Assembly (NCBI GenBank): GCA_016716405.1
Contig: JADJWK010000003.1
Coordinates: 186,001-250,000, forward strand
Source of the DNA: Candidatus Melainabacteria bacterium
Lineage (GTDB): Bacteria; Cyanobacteriota; Vampirovibrionia; Obscuribacterales; Obscuribacteraceae
DNA length: 64,000 nt
Direction of reading: 5' to 3'
The notes under the pieces were generated by a model that had not been told where the DNA came from, ran no database searches, and saw only the letters and a program-made list of their open reading frames with translations. How positions within the stretch are numbered: position 1 is the stretch's first letter; each line of letters starts with the position of its first letter. Shown one piece after another: positions 44,962 to 53,323 of the stretch. A program made the position numbers and the translations under genes.

Positions 44962-46035
44962 TTACATGATCAACGAGATGATCGCTTTCTGGGCATGCAG
45001 CCTGTTTTCTGCCTGGTCGTAAATCACCGACTGCGGTCCGTCGAGGACTTCACTCACCACTTCCTGACCCCGGTGGGCGGGCAGGCAGTGCATGACGATA
45101 GCGTCGTGCTTGGCGAGTTTCATCAGGATCTCGTCCACCTGGAATTTCTCGAAGGCGAGCTCCCGTTTTCTCATCTCGTTCTCCTGCCCCATGGATACCC
45201 ATGTATCGGTATAGATGACATCGGCGTCGTGGACTGCGCCCATGGGCTCGTGGGTTATTTTGATAACCGCGCCGGAGACGGAGGCAGCGCTCATCGCTTT
45301 TTCGATGATATCGTCTTCGGGCATATAGCCTGCCGGGCAGGCCAGGGTGAAATGCGATCCCAGCTTGGCTGCGGTGAGCATCAGGGACTGGGCGACATTA
45401 TTGCCGTCTCCGACAAATACGATCTTCACGTCTTCCAGATTGCCTTTGTGCTCGAAGATGGTCATGAAGTCGCAGAGCGCCTGGCAGGGATGCTCTCTGT
45501 CGGAGAGACCGTTGACCACTGGGATCGAGGCATTCTCGGCCAGCTCCAGAATGGTCTTGTGCGAAAAGGTCCGGGCCATGATCCCGTCTACCCACCGGTC
45601 CAGATTCCTGGCCACATCCGAGACCGGCTCTCTGTCTCCGAGCCTGGTCTCGAGATTGACGGCGTGGCCGCCGAGCTGGGTCATACCGGCTTCGAAGGTG
45701 AAACGGGTCCGCAGGGAAGGCTTCTCGAAAAGCATGGCGAGGGTCTGACCCTTGGCGAAAAGGGTCTGGGTCTCATCGAATTTGTTTGCTTTCAAAAGAA
45801 GCGCCACATCGATGATGAGCTGGATCTCGCTTTTGGTGAGCTGCTCGATTCCGATCAGATCGTGACCTCTGAGGGTGTTTTCGTTGAGAACAAACGCCAG
45901 GGGCGATTCGCCCTCGGGGGGCGCCATTCTCTGGGAGATACCGCCCAGGAGACCGGGAGGGAAGTTATAGAGCTTTTGCTCTTCTTTCTTGTTTTTGACG
46001 ATTGATTTGACTGCGGGTTTGTCGAGAGTTTTCAT
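44962..46035 (-). CDS. argF: Ornithine carbamoyltransferase
   Basis: The enzyme converts ornithine and carbamoyl phosphate to citrulline, sixth step of arginine synthesis, in the cytoplasm. The carbamoyl phosphate loop is E-K-P-S-L-R-T-R-F-T-F-E. H-P-C-Q-A-L and the ornithine/catalytic motif H-C-L-P-A-H-R are intact. ATG 46035 overlaps the argB stop (ATGA), so translation is coupled. The product has 357 residues, about 45-55 longer than usual. The extra part is an N-terminal lead (rich in Lys, then N-F-P-P-G-L-L-G-G) before the normal first helix at L-T-K-S-E-I. It is last in the argJ-argB-argF set. Confidence 0.95.
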   Translation of the reverse strand: MKTLDKPAVKSIVKNKKEEQKLYNFPPGLLGGISQRMAPPEGESPLAFVLNENTLRGHDLIGIEQLTKSEIQLIIDVALLLKANKFDETQTLFAKGQTLAMLFEKPSLRTRFTFEAGMTQLGGHAVNLETRLGDREPVSDVARNLDRWVDGIMARTFSHKTILELAENASIPVVNGLSDREHPCQALCDFMTIFEHKGNLEDVKIVFVGDGNNVAQSLMLTAAKLGSHFTLACPAGYMPEDDIIEKAMSAASVSGAVIKITHEPMGAVHDADVIYTDTWVSMGQENEMRKRELAFEKFQVDEILMKLAKHDAIVMHCLPAHRGQEVVSEVLDGPQSVIYDQAENRLHAQKAIISLIM

Positions 46036-46823
46036 GAAAGTTTTCCTTCTTGCAATAGGGTGGTTCCAAAAGTCATACGGTTGAGAGCCGCTTCTATCAA
46101 CGAGCCGGCTCGTCGTCCGTCGGTTATGCACACCCTTCGGACACCGAGAGTGAGAGCTTCGATACTGTTTTTCAACTTCTGGATCATGCCTGCCTGGACG
46201 GATCCGGAGATAATCAGGTCTTCGGCCTGACCGGGCATGAGCTGCTTGATCAGGGATTGCGGATCGTTGCGATCAAGAAGCACGCCGTCCACATCACTGA
46301 GAAAGACCAGGGCGTCGGCTTCCACTGCCCCGGCAAGAGCCATGGCGGCATGGTCGGCATTGATGTTGTAAAAGCAAGTGCCGTCGAAGCCCAGAGGAGC
46401 GATCACGCAGACTTTGCCTTCGCTGAGGGCATGGAGGTCGACCCCGGTGATCTCACCGACAAGACCCAGGTCGGCGCCGCTTTTCTCCGGGCTCGCTTTC
46501 ACTGCTTCGAAGATCCCGGTCCCCGGTCCTTTCGCTTCTATGTCCAGGCCGTTCGAGGAGAGAGCCGCGGCAATCGCGGTGTTGACCGACTCGAGCTCCG
46601 ATTTCACTAGCTCCAGAGTGGCCTCGTCCGTGACTCTGAGACCGTTCTCGAAACGCGGCGTCAGCCCTATCTCGAGCATCCGGGCGCTGATATGCGGACC
46701 GGCTCCGTGCACTATATAGACCGTGGCGCCTTCCGCTACCAGGCTTTTAAGTTGCGGCGAGAGACAGTCGAGGGTGGCGGGGGAGGTGAGGGTGCTTCCG
46801 CCGATTTTCACTACGAGCTTCAT
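46032..46823 (-). CDS. argB: Acetylglutamate kinase
   Basis: This enzyme phosphorylates N-acetylglutamate with ATP, the second committed step of arginine synthesis. M-K-L-V-V-K-I-G-G-S-T-L is the N-terminal phosphate-binding strand-loop. H-G-A-G-P-H-I binds acetylglutamate, and F-L-S-D-V-D-G-V-L-L and S-G-G/S-V-Q-A-G-M-I-Q-K-L follow. ATG 46823 is chosen because it overlaps the argJ stop as ATGA and has GGAGGTGG upstream. That gives 263 residues, normal for the family. The longer frame to 46913 lies inside argJ. The N-terminal helix typical of arginine-inhibited hexameric enzymes is absent, so feedback inhibition may be weak. Confidence 0.95.
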   Translation of the reverse strand: MKLVVKIGGSTLTSPATLDCLSPQLKSLVAEGATVYIVHGAGPHISARMLEIGLTPRFENGLRVTDEATLELVKSELESVNTAIAAALSSNGLDIEAKGPGTGIFEAVKASPEKSGADLGLVGEITGVDLHALSEGKVCVIAPLGFDGTCFYNINADHAAMALAGAVEADALVFLSDVDGVLLDRNDPQSLIKQLMPGQAEDLIISGSVQAGMIQKLKNSIEALTLGVRRVCITDGRRAGSLIEAALNRMTFGTTLLQEGKLS

Positions 46824-48112
46824 GCCACCACCTCCGACTTTGCCGGAATGGCGACCACGTGACTGCTCCGGTATCTGCTTGTGAGCTGGATATATTCGTG
46901 GGTGAGGTCGCATCCCCAGGCCCGGGCGTCATGATAGTCTTGGTTGTCCGGCGAGGCGCCGCCCATGAACACCGTGGTCTTCACCACCGGTGCCGCCAGG
47001 ATGCAGGCGGCTTTGCCTTCTTCGATCCAGCAGGGATTGCCGTCTTTGAGGAGATAGCTCGAGAGACCGGCGCCGGCGATCTCGATGGAGAGGACGCCTG
47101 TGTCTAAGCCGATACCGGTGGCGCCCATGGCGGCTACGATTCTGCCCCAGTTGGGGTCGCTGGCGAAGAAAGCTGTTTTCACCAGATTGGAGGAGACCAC
47201 GGCCCGGGCCAGGGTCCGGGCATCCTCCAGAGTTGCGGCTCCTTTTACTTCTACCTCGATCAGTTTGGTGGCACCTTCGCCGTCGCTGGCGATGGATTTC
47301 GCCAGATGCTCGTTGAGCTCGTTGAGAGCAGCCACAAAGAGGCAGTAGTCGTCGTTTTCGCTTTCGATGGTCTGATTGCCGGCAGCGCCGTTGGCCAGGA
47401 TCGCCACCATGTCGTTGGTGCTAGTGTCGGCATCCACCGAGATCATGTTATAAGTGCCGCAGACCGAATTGCTCAGAGCCTTTTGCAAGAGAGCCGGGCT
47501 GATGCTCAGGTCGGTGGTGATGAAAGAAAGCATGGTGGCCATATTGGGGTGGAGCATGCCCGAGCCCTTGGCCATGGCGCCCATGGTGATGAGCTTGCCG
47601 TCGATCTCGAACTGCAGGGCAGCTTCTTTGATGAAAGAGTCGGTGGTCATGATCGCCTCGGCGGCGCTGCTGCCGTGCTCTTTCGAATAGCCGAGCAGGG
47701 GCGCCACTATGGCGATTCCGCTGGCGACATCATCGATAGGCAGGGGAACGCCGATGATGCCGGTGGAGGCGACCAGGACCTCCCGGGGCTGGCAGCCGGT
47801 GTGCTCGGCTACGGCTTCAGCCATCTGACGGGTGTGGACGAAACCCTGGGCTCCTGTGCAGGAATTGGCGTTGCCGCTATTCACCACCAGAGCTCTCACC
47901 GGGGAGCCTTTCTCGAGGATCTCTTTGTTCCAGAGCACCGGAGCGGCTTTGGCTGTGCTGGTGGTGAAAGTGCCGGCATAGTGGCAGGGATGGTCGCTCA
48001 TCAGGATCGCCAGATCCTTTCTCTTGCGCTTGAGCCCGACATGCTCTCCGGCAGCCTTGAAGCCGCTGGCCGCGGTGACTCCACCTTTTATCGCGCTGAT
48101 TGTCGTTTTCAT
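46820..48112 (-). CDS. argJ: Glutamate N-acetyltransferase (ornithine acetyltransferase)
   Basis: ArgJ moves the acetyl group from acetylornithine to glutamate, recycling it in the arginine cycle. The proenzyme self-cleaves before Thr in the motif M-A-K-G-S-G-M-L-H-P-N-M-A-T-M-L, which is intact. V-V-N-S-G-N-A-N-S-C-T-G and S-T-G-I-I-G, substrate and oxyanion elements, are also present. ATG 48112 has AGGA just upstream and gives 430 residues. It follows a leader with a candidate arginine attenuator. Its stop overlaps argB. Whether it also makes acetylglutamate from acetyl-CoA (bifunctional form) cannot be told by eye; no argA is in the window. Confidence 0.95.
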   Translation of the reverse strand: MKTTISAIKGGVTAASGFKAAGEHVGLKRKRKDLAILMSDHPCHYAGTFTTSTAKAAPVLWNKEILEKGSPVRALVVNSGNANSCTGAQGFVHTRQMAEAVAEHTGCQPREVLVASTGIIGVPLPIDDVASGIAIVAPLLGYSKEHGSSAAEAIMTTDSFIKEAALQFEIDGKLITMGAMAKGSGMLHPNMATMLSFITTDLSISPALLQKALSNSVCGTYNMISVDADTSTNDMVAILANGAAGNQTIESENDDYCLFVAALNELNEHLAKSIASDGEGATKLIEVEVKGAATLEDARTLARAVVSSNLVKTAFFASDPNWGRIVAAMGATGIGLDTGVLSIEIAGAGLSSYLLKDGNPCWIEEGKAACILAAPVVKTTVFMGGASPDNQDYHDARAWGCDLTHEYIQLTSRYRSSHVVAIPAKSEVVA

Positions 48113-48143
48113 TTTTCCTGATTCCCTGAATATGGCCGAATAC

Positions 48144-48173
48144 AAAAACCCCCGAGTATGCGATACTCGGGGG
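48144..48173 (-). terminator. Attenuator terminator hairpin before argJ
   Basis: Reading leftward, CCCCCGAGTAT (48173-48163) pairs perfectly with ATACTCGGGGG (48159-48149) around the 3-base loop CGC, and five T residues follow (48148-48144). It ends 31 bases before argJ. Its 5' arm can alternatively pair with CTCGGGG at 48224-48218, which lies in the leader reading frame. Confidence 0.85.
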
Positions 48174-48199
48174 CTTCGAAAGATGACGAAACTGGCGCG

Positions 48200-48301
48200 T
48201 CAACTATGCCTGGACTTCCCCGAGCTCGCTGAGAATCGAGGGCGTCGGAGCCGGGGGCTGACGGCGTAGTTGTTGCTGGCGCTGGTGCTGATGCTGTTCA
48301 T
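48200..48301 (-). CDS. Arginine-rich leader peptide of argJBF attenuator
   Basis: A 33-codon frame on the same strand as argJ: it begins M-N-S-I-S-T and contains P-R-L-R-R-P-R-F at residues 16-23. Arg codons CGG, CGA, CGC and CGA stand at 17, 19, 20 and 22, and AGG at 31. The Arg cluster overlies CCCCCGGCTC (48257-48248), which pairs with GAGCTCGGGG (48227-48218). A ribosome stalled at Arg19-20 would cover the first arm and free the second, 15-18 bases ahead. The freed arm could then pair with the terminator 5' arm. There is no clear ribosome site and the start is only a few bases from the predicted transcript 5' end, so translation may be leaderless. No homolog is known to me. Confidence 0.6.
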   Translation of the reverse strand: MNSISTSASNNYAVSPRLRRPRFSASSGKSRHS

Positions 48302-48310
48302 TATGCAAGG

Positions 48311-48339
48311 AAGTTAACATCGGTCCGGAGCAGTGTCAA
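48311..48339 (-). promoter_or_regulatory. Promoter for argJBF leader transcript
   Basis: Reading leftward, a perfect -35 box TTGACA (48339-48334), a 17-base spacer and a weaker -10 TAACTT (48316-48311) lie just after the argC stop. The predicted start is about 48303, at the leader peptide ATG. No known Arg operator sequence (ARG box) was recognised. Confidence 0.6.
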
Positions 48340-48372
48340 CAGAATGTTTGGAAATGATTCAGGGAAATGGGT

Positions 48373-49413
48373 TCAGGGAAAGCGTGGAAGGAGGCTCAGT
48401 CCTTTGGTCTCGTCGAAATTGCTCATTATGTTCATATTCTGTATTGCTTGCCCGGCAGCTCCCTTGATCAGGTTATCCAGGGCGGAGATGATGATCAGCC
48501 GTTCGGTCCGCTCATCTATATTGATGCTCAGGTCGCAATAATTCGTGCCGGCTACCCAGCGGGTCTCCGGTGACTGGCGGTTCTCGAGGACGCGGACGAA
48601 AGGCTCGCTGGCATAGGACTCTCTATATAGGCAGCGGATCTCGTCGATACCGACACCCTCTGGAAGATTGCAATATATGGTGGAGAGGATGCCCCTCTGG
48701 ATCGGTATGAGGTGGGGCGTGAAAGTGATGCGCTTCTGCTGTCCTGCAAAAGAGCCCAGCTCCTGCTCGATTTCCGGAGTATGGCGGTGGGCGGCGACTT
48801 TGTAGGCTTTGATGCTCTCATTGCACTCATTGAAATGGGTGTCCACCGAAGCCGAGCGCCCTGCTCCCGAAACCCCCGACTTGGCGTCGACTATCGTGTC
48901 GTCCCCCAGAAGCCCGGCCTCGGCCAGGGGGATGAGGGCGAGCTCCACCGAGGTGGCGTAACAGCCAGGGTTGGCGACTATGGACGCTTCCCGGATCCGA
49001 TCCCGGCGCCACTCTGAGAGACCGTAGACGCTTTTGCTCAGCGCTTCCGGCCAGGGATGCTCGAGCTGATACCAGCTCTGGTAGTCCCGGGCGTTCCGGA
49101 GGCGGAAATCGGCGCCCAGATCAACGATCCTGGCCTCAGCCAGAGGTCGAGTTTTTAGGAGCTCGGCGGCGATGCCGTGGGGCAGGGCGAAAAAAACGAA
49201 GTCACAGCGCTCGAGGATCTCGTCGAGGTCGTCGGTGCTCATCAGCTCCAGGTCTACAAGCCTGTCGAAGGCGGGAAAAACACTGGAGAATTTCTTTCCT
49301 TTATATGAATTGGAAGTGAGGCATTCGATGCGGGCGTCCGGGTGCGGCAGAAGAAGCCGGACGAGCTCCTGTCCGGTATATCCTGTGGCCCCTACGATTC
49401 CGACTTTGATCAT
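48373..49413 (-). CDS. argC: N-acetyl-gamma-glutamyl-phosphate reductase
   Basis: The enzyme reduces acetylglutamyl phosphate with NADPH, third step of arginine synthesis. V-G-I-V-G-A-T-G-Y-T-G-Q-E-L is the NADP-binding loop. The active-site cysteine is in A-N-P-G-C-Y-A-T, and H-R-H-T-P-E-I supplies the conserved His. The size (346 residues) is normal. GAGGAAG precedes the ATG at 49413. It is first in the arg gene order, but the promoter and terminator after it suggest that argJBF also has its own transcript. Confidence 0.95.
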   Translation of the reverse strand: MIKVGIVGATGYTGQELVRLLLPHPDARIECLTSNSYKGKKFSSVFPAFDRLVDLELMSTDDLDEILERCDFVFFALPHGIAAELLKTRPLAEARIVDLGADFRLRNARDYQSWYQLEHPWPEALSKSVYGLSEWRRDRIREASIVANPGCYATSVELALIPLAEAGLLGDDTIVDAKSGVSGAGRSASVDTHFNECNESIKAYKVAAHRHTPEIEQELGSFAGQQKRITFTPHLIPIQRGILSTIYCNLPEGVGIDEIRCLYRESYASEPFVRVLENRQSPETRWVAGTNYCDLSINIDERTERLIIISALDNLIKGAAGQAIQNMNIMSNFDETKGLSLLPRFP

Positions 49414-49608
49414 TTTCTTCCTCAGCTCGCTTCCAGTTAGTTTACTAGCTGGGGCAATCCTGTAAAAGGGATGCCCTATCTAGTTTGTGTAGCAAAAGTG
49501 GAGGCAGCCATTAGCAGGGACGAGCTGAGCCTGAAAATTCTCGAGTGGCTCATATTTCTTCGCGCCCGAGCTGCCCTGCCTTGACTTTGTTATGCGACTG
49601 GAAACGAG

Positions 49609-51756
49609 TCATCTGGCAATCTCGAACCAGAAGCGGCTTCCTTTCCCTTCTGTGCTCTCGACACCGATGGTGCCACCGTGGAGGGTGACTATCTCTTTGC
49701 AGATGGCCAGTCCCAGACCGGCTCCGCCGTAGCGTCTGGAATCTTCCTGCTCGATTTGTTGAAAGCGCTCGAAGATTTTCTTCCGGGCTGCAAGAGGGAT
49801 TCCGCGTCCCTCGTCGATGACAATCACTTTAACACTGACATCGGAGTTCTCGATTTTCACTTCTACTTTCTTGCAAGCGTCGGAAAACTTTATGGCATTA
49901 GCCAGGAGATTGGTGAGCACCTGCACAAGCTTGTCCCGATCGGCTTTGATAACGAGCTCGGTGGGAGGCATTACCACTTCGATATCTTTTTTTGCGGCAG
50001 CGGCTCGCACGCTCTCCATGGCCAGATCGAGAACGTCCTCCAGCTCCACCTGGGACATCTCGAGAGTCATCGAGCCTGACTCGAGCTTTTCAATATCCAG
50101 GAGGTCCTCGATGAGCCCGGTGAGACGATTGAGATTCTCTTCCACCCGCCCGAGGGTCTCTCGTCCGCGATCGTTGAGGGTGCCGTAGGTGCCGCGCTCC
50201 ATGAGCTCGAGATAGTTTTTCACTGAAGTCAGCGGGGTGCGCAGCTCGTGGGACACCATGGCTACGAATTGCCGTTTCATTCTCTCCACTTCATGTCTTT
50301 CGGTGACGTCTACCACCAGGAATATTATCTGCCTGCCCTCGGCTGTTCTGATGGAGGACGCGGCGATCTCGGCGGGGAATGTCTCGCCCGAGAAGCGATG
50401 TGCCCTGACCTCTGTGTTCGTGCCGATCAGGCTGTCCATGGATTCTTTAGTTATATCGAGAGTGCTGCCCAGCTCGAGCAATTTGTCGATCTTGCGATCG
50501 AAGGCTTCTTCATGTTTCAGCCCGAACATCGCTTGAGCCGCCGGATTGAGCATCTTCACGGTGCCGGCCAGGTTGGTCATAATCAGACCGATAGGTAAAT
50601 TCTCGACGATGGTGCGAAGGGTGGCTTCGGTCTCGATGAGCAGGTCTTCATTGTGTTTGCGCTCGGTTATGTCGTGCGCTACGCAGAAGAAGCTTTTCTC
50701 GGTCTCGGACCAGCTCACCGACCAGAGCACATTGATTATTGGCCCGTTGCTCTTGCGCAGCCGGCATTCGATCTGGGTCTTGCCTTTCGTCTCCCGGAGC
50801 TCTTGAAATTTCGCTTTCACCATTTTAGCTTCATCCGCCACCACCAGATCGAAAAGATTGGTGCCCACAAGCTCATTCTGATCGTAGCCCCAGGCTTTCG
50901 ACGCCGATTTGCTCACCTCGGTGAAAGAGCCGTCCTCCGCCACCGAGCAGATCACGTCCACCACGTCTTGAAAGATAGCTTGCTGCTTGTTCATGACCCG
51001 CAGCAGATCACCGGCTACCTTATTGAAGGTCCGATCCAGGTGGGCTATCTCATCGGAGCCAGCCACCGGGGGATTGAGAGGCTTTCCTATGGAAAGAAGG
51101 TAGGTGTTGGCCATGAGATTGTTCAACCTTCGGATGATATTCCGGTTAAAAAGGCTGACCAGCCCCAGGGCCAGGATGACGTTGATGATGCTGCCGACAA
51201 GCAGGACATTCATGATCTGCTTGCGCCTTTTCGATTCGTCATCGAGGCGTTTGAGCTCCAGTTTTTCGTGATCCTTTCTGATTGCCTGAAGCTCCACGGC
51301 GATGTCCCGGAATGCCGGTCTCATGGATCTCGCTTTTTCTTTGTCGCTGACCCAATCGCCCGTGTCTTTCATCTTCGCGGAAGGTTCGCCTAGATCGTCG
51401 AGCAGGCGATCCATCGAGTCCAGTACCCCCTGTACTCGTTTGACGTGCGCCGGAATATCGGAGCAGAGATCTTTGAGATCCAGGATCTCTTCCCTCAGGT
51501 GTTTTATCAACTCGGCGGTTTCAGCAAGCTGCATGCTTCCCGAGGTAGTGGACTTGGCTTCCACTGCGACCTCGAATACGTCGATGAATATCTTGTTGAT
51601 CTGGGATACTACTTTCTGGGTCCTGTTGGTGAGCAGGACGTCCTGCTCGGCATCATGCATGAGAGAGAACATGACCACGGCGAATCCCAGCTCGAAGGCC
51701 AGGGGTAACCCTACCAGCAAGAGCGCCTTTTGTCCGAGCTTGATTCGGCTGAGCAT
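49609..51756 (-). CDS. Membrane sensor histidine kinase with HAMP and PAS domains
   Basis: ATG 51756 (715 residues) is chosen over the longer frame to 51831. A transmembrane helix (~12-30), an extracytoplasmic helical sensor (~32-185) and a second transmembrane helix come first, then a HAMP-like linker. Two PAS domains follow (F-T-E-V-S-K-S-A-S-K-A-W-G-Y and E-N-L-P-I-G-L-I-M-T-N-L), the first ending in H-D-I-T-E-R-K. HisKA with the phospho-His in V-S-H-E-L-R-T-P-L-T comes next, and then HATPase with L-L-A-N-A-I-K-F-S, D-E-G-R-G-I-P and G-G-A-G-L-G-L-A-I. The OmpR-type regulator 1.5 kb away (53324-53992) is a plausible partner, although a repeat-protein gene lies between. Confidence 0.92.
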   Translation of the reverse strand: MLSRIKLGQKALLLVGLPLAFELGFAVVMFSLMHDAEQDVLLTNRTQKVVSQINKIFIDVFEVAVEAKSTTSGSMQLAETAELIKHLREEILDLKDLCSDIPAHVKRVQGVLDSMDRLLDDLGEPSAKMKDTGDWVSDKEKARSMRPAFRDIAVELQAIRKDHEKLELKRLDDESKRRKQIMNVLLVGSIINVILALGLVSLFNRNIIRRLNNLMANTYLLSIGKPLNPPVAGSDEIAHLDRTFNKVAGDLLRVMNKQQAIFQDVVDVICSVAEDGSFTEVSKSASKAWGYDQNELVGTNLFDLVVADEAKMVKAKFQELRETKGKTQIECRLRKSNGPIINVLWSVSWSETEKSFFCVAHDITERKHNEDLLIETEATLRTIVENLPIGLIMTNLAGTVKMLNPAAQAMFGLKHEEAFDRKIDKLLELGSTLDITKESMDSLIGTNTEVRAHRFSGETFPAEIAASSIRTAEGRQIIFLVVDVTERHEVERMKRQFVAMVSHELRTPLTSVKNYLELMERGTYGTLNDRGRETLGRVEENLNRLTGLIEDLLDIEKLESGSMTLEMSQVELEDVLDLAMESVRAAAAKKDIEVVMPPTELVIKADRDKLVQVLTNLLANAIKFSDACKKVEVKIENSDVSVKVIVIDEGRGIPLAARKKIFERFQQIEQEDSRRYGGAGLGLAICKEIVTLHGGTIGVESTEGKGSRFWFEIAR

Positions 51757-52005
51757 GTGGTGTTCGATTTCCTGCTGCTGATTGCGGCGTGGCTCCCGGT
51801 CTATATTACTGTTCCCGGTCGGCCGCGTCACATTTGTGTCACTTTTCCTGGCTAACTTGGCAACCGACAGCCGAATTCAGCGTTCCGCCTTCTGCGAAGC
51901 AATGGCAGTCATTACTAAGCCCTCTGAGACGAACCGCTCCCCGCCCCTGGAGCGTAGAGTCCCGCCCACCTGTCCTGCCCCTTACCGGCTCTGGAGGATT
52001 TCCCG

Positions 52006-53268
52006 ATGCCACATGCTCCTATCGATGCGCCCCAAGACCCTACTGAAGGCATAGAAAGCAGCTCGCCGATCAAGACTACTGCCGCTAACTGCTGGACCCG
52101 TGAAGCTCACTCCAGTGCCTTTGGCGATCGTGACAATCGCTCGGACCATTGTAAGGATGAGGATTCCTTGAACAATGAGCTGGAGCATGAGCTCAATCGC
52201 GATGTCTTTGCTGATTGCCGCGGCAACAACGGCAATGGCAGACAGCAGGGCAGCACCGACAGCGGTGCCGGTCAGGGGCGCGACAGCAGCAACAGTCAAG
52301 GCAGCACCCACGAGCGCCAATCCCATGACCGGGGAGACCACGGTCATCAGGGCGGCGGCGACCATCACCGTGGACGTGGTGACCGTAATGGGGGTGGTGG
52401 TCATTGCGAGCAACCTTCCGATCCGCCCGGGGGGGGGCCCCGGGGGGGGGGCCGGGGGCCGGCGGGGGGGGGCCGGCGGGGGGGGCGGGGGGGGGGGCCC
52501 GTGGAGCAGCGGCCGGTGGAAGGACCCTGCGATCCGCCCGTGGAGCAGCCTCCGGTGGAAGGACCCTGCGATCCGCCTGTGGAGCAGCCTCCGGTCGATC
52601 ATGACCCCGGCGGCGATCATCATCATGGCGGCCGCCACAGACGTGGTGGACGCTGCGGTTCCAGATTCGGTGATTTCTTCGGCCGGATCGGTCAGCTCAT
52701 GCCGCGCTTCGATCCTTTCGATCCCCTGGGTATTTTCGGTGGCGCCAGAAGAGACTTCGGTCGTGATTGCGGTAGCTCCTTCCGCATCGGTCTTCCCGGC
52801 TTCGCATTACCGCCCGGTCCCTTCGATCTGATCGGACGCGTTCCTTCACCGCCGAATCCTTTCGATCTATTCGGCAACCGTGGTCTCTCTTTTGATCCCC
52901 TGGATCCTCCCGGACCTCACAATCTCATCGGGCTTCCCAGTCCTCGCGATCTGGTAGGCAATCTGCCTGCGCCTTCCAATCCGCTCGATCTGGTGGCCAA
53001 TGGCGGTCTGCCTTTCGATCCCGTGGATCTCCCCGGACCCCGCGATCTGGTAGGCAATCTCACTCCGCCCGGCCCCATCGACTTAGTAGCTTCCTTGACG
53101 GCACCGCCCCATCCGCTCGAACTGGTTGGCAGCGTGCCTTTGCCGCCGAGCCCGCTGGAGCTGGCTGCCAACGGCGGTCTTCCGTTTGATCCGCTGGATC
53201 CTCCCGGACCGCACGACCTCCTGGGTCTTCCTTCTCCCAGGGACCTGCTCAGGTCGCTTTTCGGCTAA
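52006..53268 (+). CDS. Low-complexity Gly/Pro/His-rich repeat protein
   Basis: The 420-residue frame has no recognised domain. Residues ~1-140 are polar and rich in Asp, Gly, His, Asn and Gln. A Gly/Arg tract at ~141-165 comes from the pure G/C stretch in the DNA. Next come V-E-Q-P-P-V-E-G-P-C-D-P-P repeats, each with a cysteine, and a His/Gly stretch. From ~240 on there are about ten degenerate units of the form L-P-x-P-x-D-L-V-G-N-L and G-G-L-P-F-D-P-x-D-P-P-G-P. No signal peptide or membrane helix is evident. GGAGG lies eight bases before ATG 52006. It may be a structural or matrix protein. The exact length is uncertain because of the suspect G tract. Confidence 0.7.
   Translation: MPHAPIDAPQDPTEGIESSSPIKTTAANCWTREAHSSAFGDRDNRSDHCKDEDSLNNELEHELNRDVFADCRGNNGNGRQQGSTDSGAGQGRDSSNSQGSTHERQSHDRGDHGHQGGGDHHRGRGDRNGGGGHCEQPSDPPGGGPRGGGRGPAGGGRRGGRGGGPVEQRPVEGPCDPPVEQPPVEGPCDPPVEQPPVDHDPGGDHHHGGRHRRGGRCGSRFGDFFGRIGQLMPRFDPFDPLGIFGGARRDFGRDCGSSFRIGLPGFALPPGPFDLIGRVPSPPNPFDLFGNRGLSFDPLDPPGPHNLIGLPSPRDLVGNLPAPSNPLDLVANGGLPFDPVDLPGPRDLVGNLTPPGPIDLVASLTAPPHPLELVGSVPLPPSPLELAANGGLPFDPLDPPGPHDLLGLPSPRDLLRSLFG
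52429..52596 (+). repeat. 39-base tandem repeats next to a 72-base pure G/C tract
   Basis: Two full 39-base units (52501-52539 and 52540-52578), each starting GTGGAGCAGC, and a third partial one encode V-E-Q-P-P-V-E-G-P-C-D-P-P. Directly upstream, 52429-52500 consists only of G and C with several long G runs. Replacing A and T of the repeat unit by G gives a similar pattern, so this tract may be miscalled copies of the repeat. Confidence 0.75.
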
Positions 53269-53273
53269 GCTTT

Positions 53274-53305
53274 CCAGGGCAAGCAGAGGGGCTCTCCTGC
53301 CCTGG
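53274..53305 (+). terminator. Inverted repeat, probable terminator
   Basis: CCAGGGCA (53274-53281) and TGCCCTGG (53298-53305) form a perfect 8-bp stem in the 55-base gap between convergent genes. A T-rich but interrupted stretch follows (GAGAGTTTCTTT). It may serve both strands. Confidence 0.5.
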
Positions 53306-53323
53306 CGGGAGAGTTTCTTTCGC

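Noticed and set aside
48121..48300. T-box or known riboswitch before argJ
   Set aside because: No T-box consensus or other known riboswitch core was seen; the leader frame and competing stems explain the region better.
49440..49490. Inverted repeat GGGCAATCC/GGGATGCCC upstream of argC
   Set aside because: Imperfect and without a T run; could be an operator, but nothing supports a specific call.
52501..52596. Possible CRISPR or integration-site repeats
   Set aside because: Units are directly adjacent, in frame and code for a protein repeat.
51982..52638. 218-codon minus-strand and other frames over the Gly-rich gene
   Set aside because: Low-complexity shadows. The + frame from 52006 has a good ribosome site and continues as repeats to 53268.
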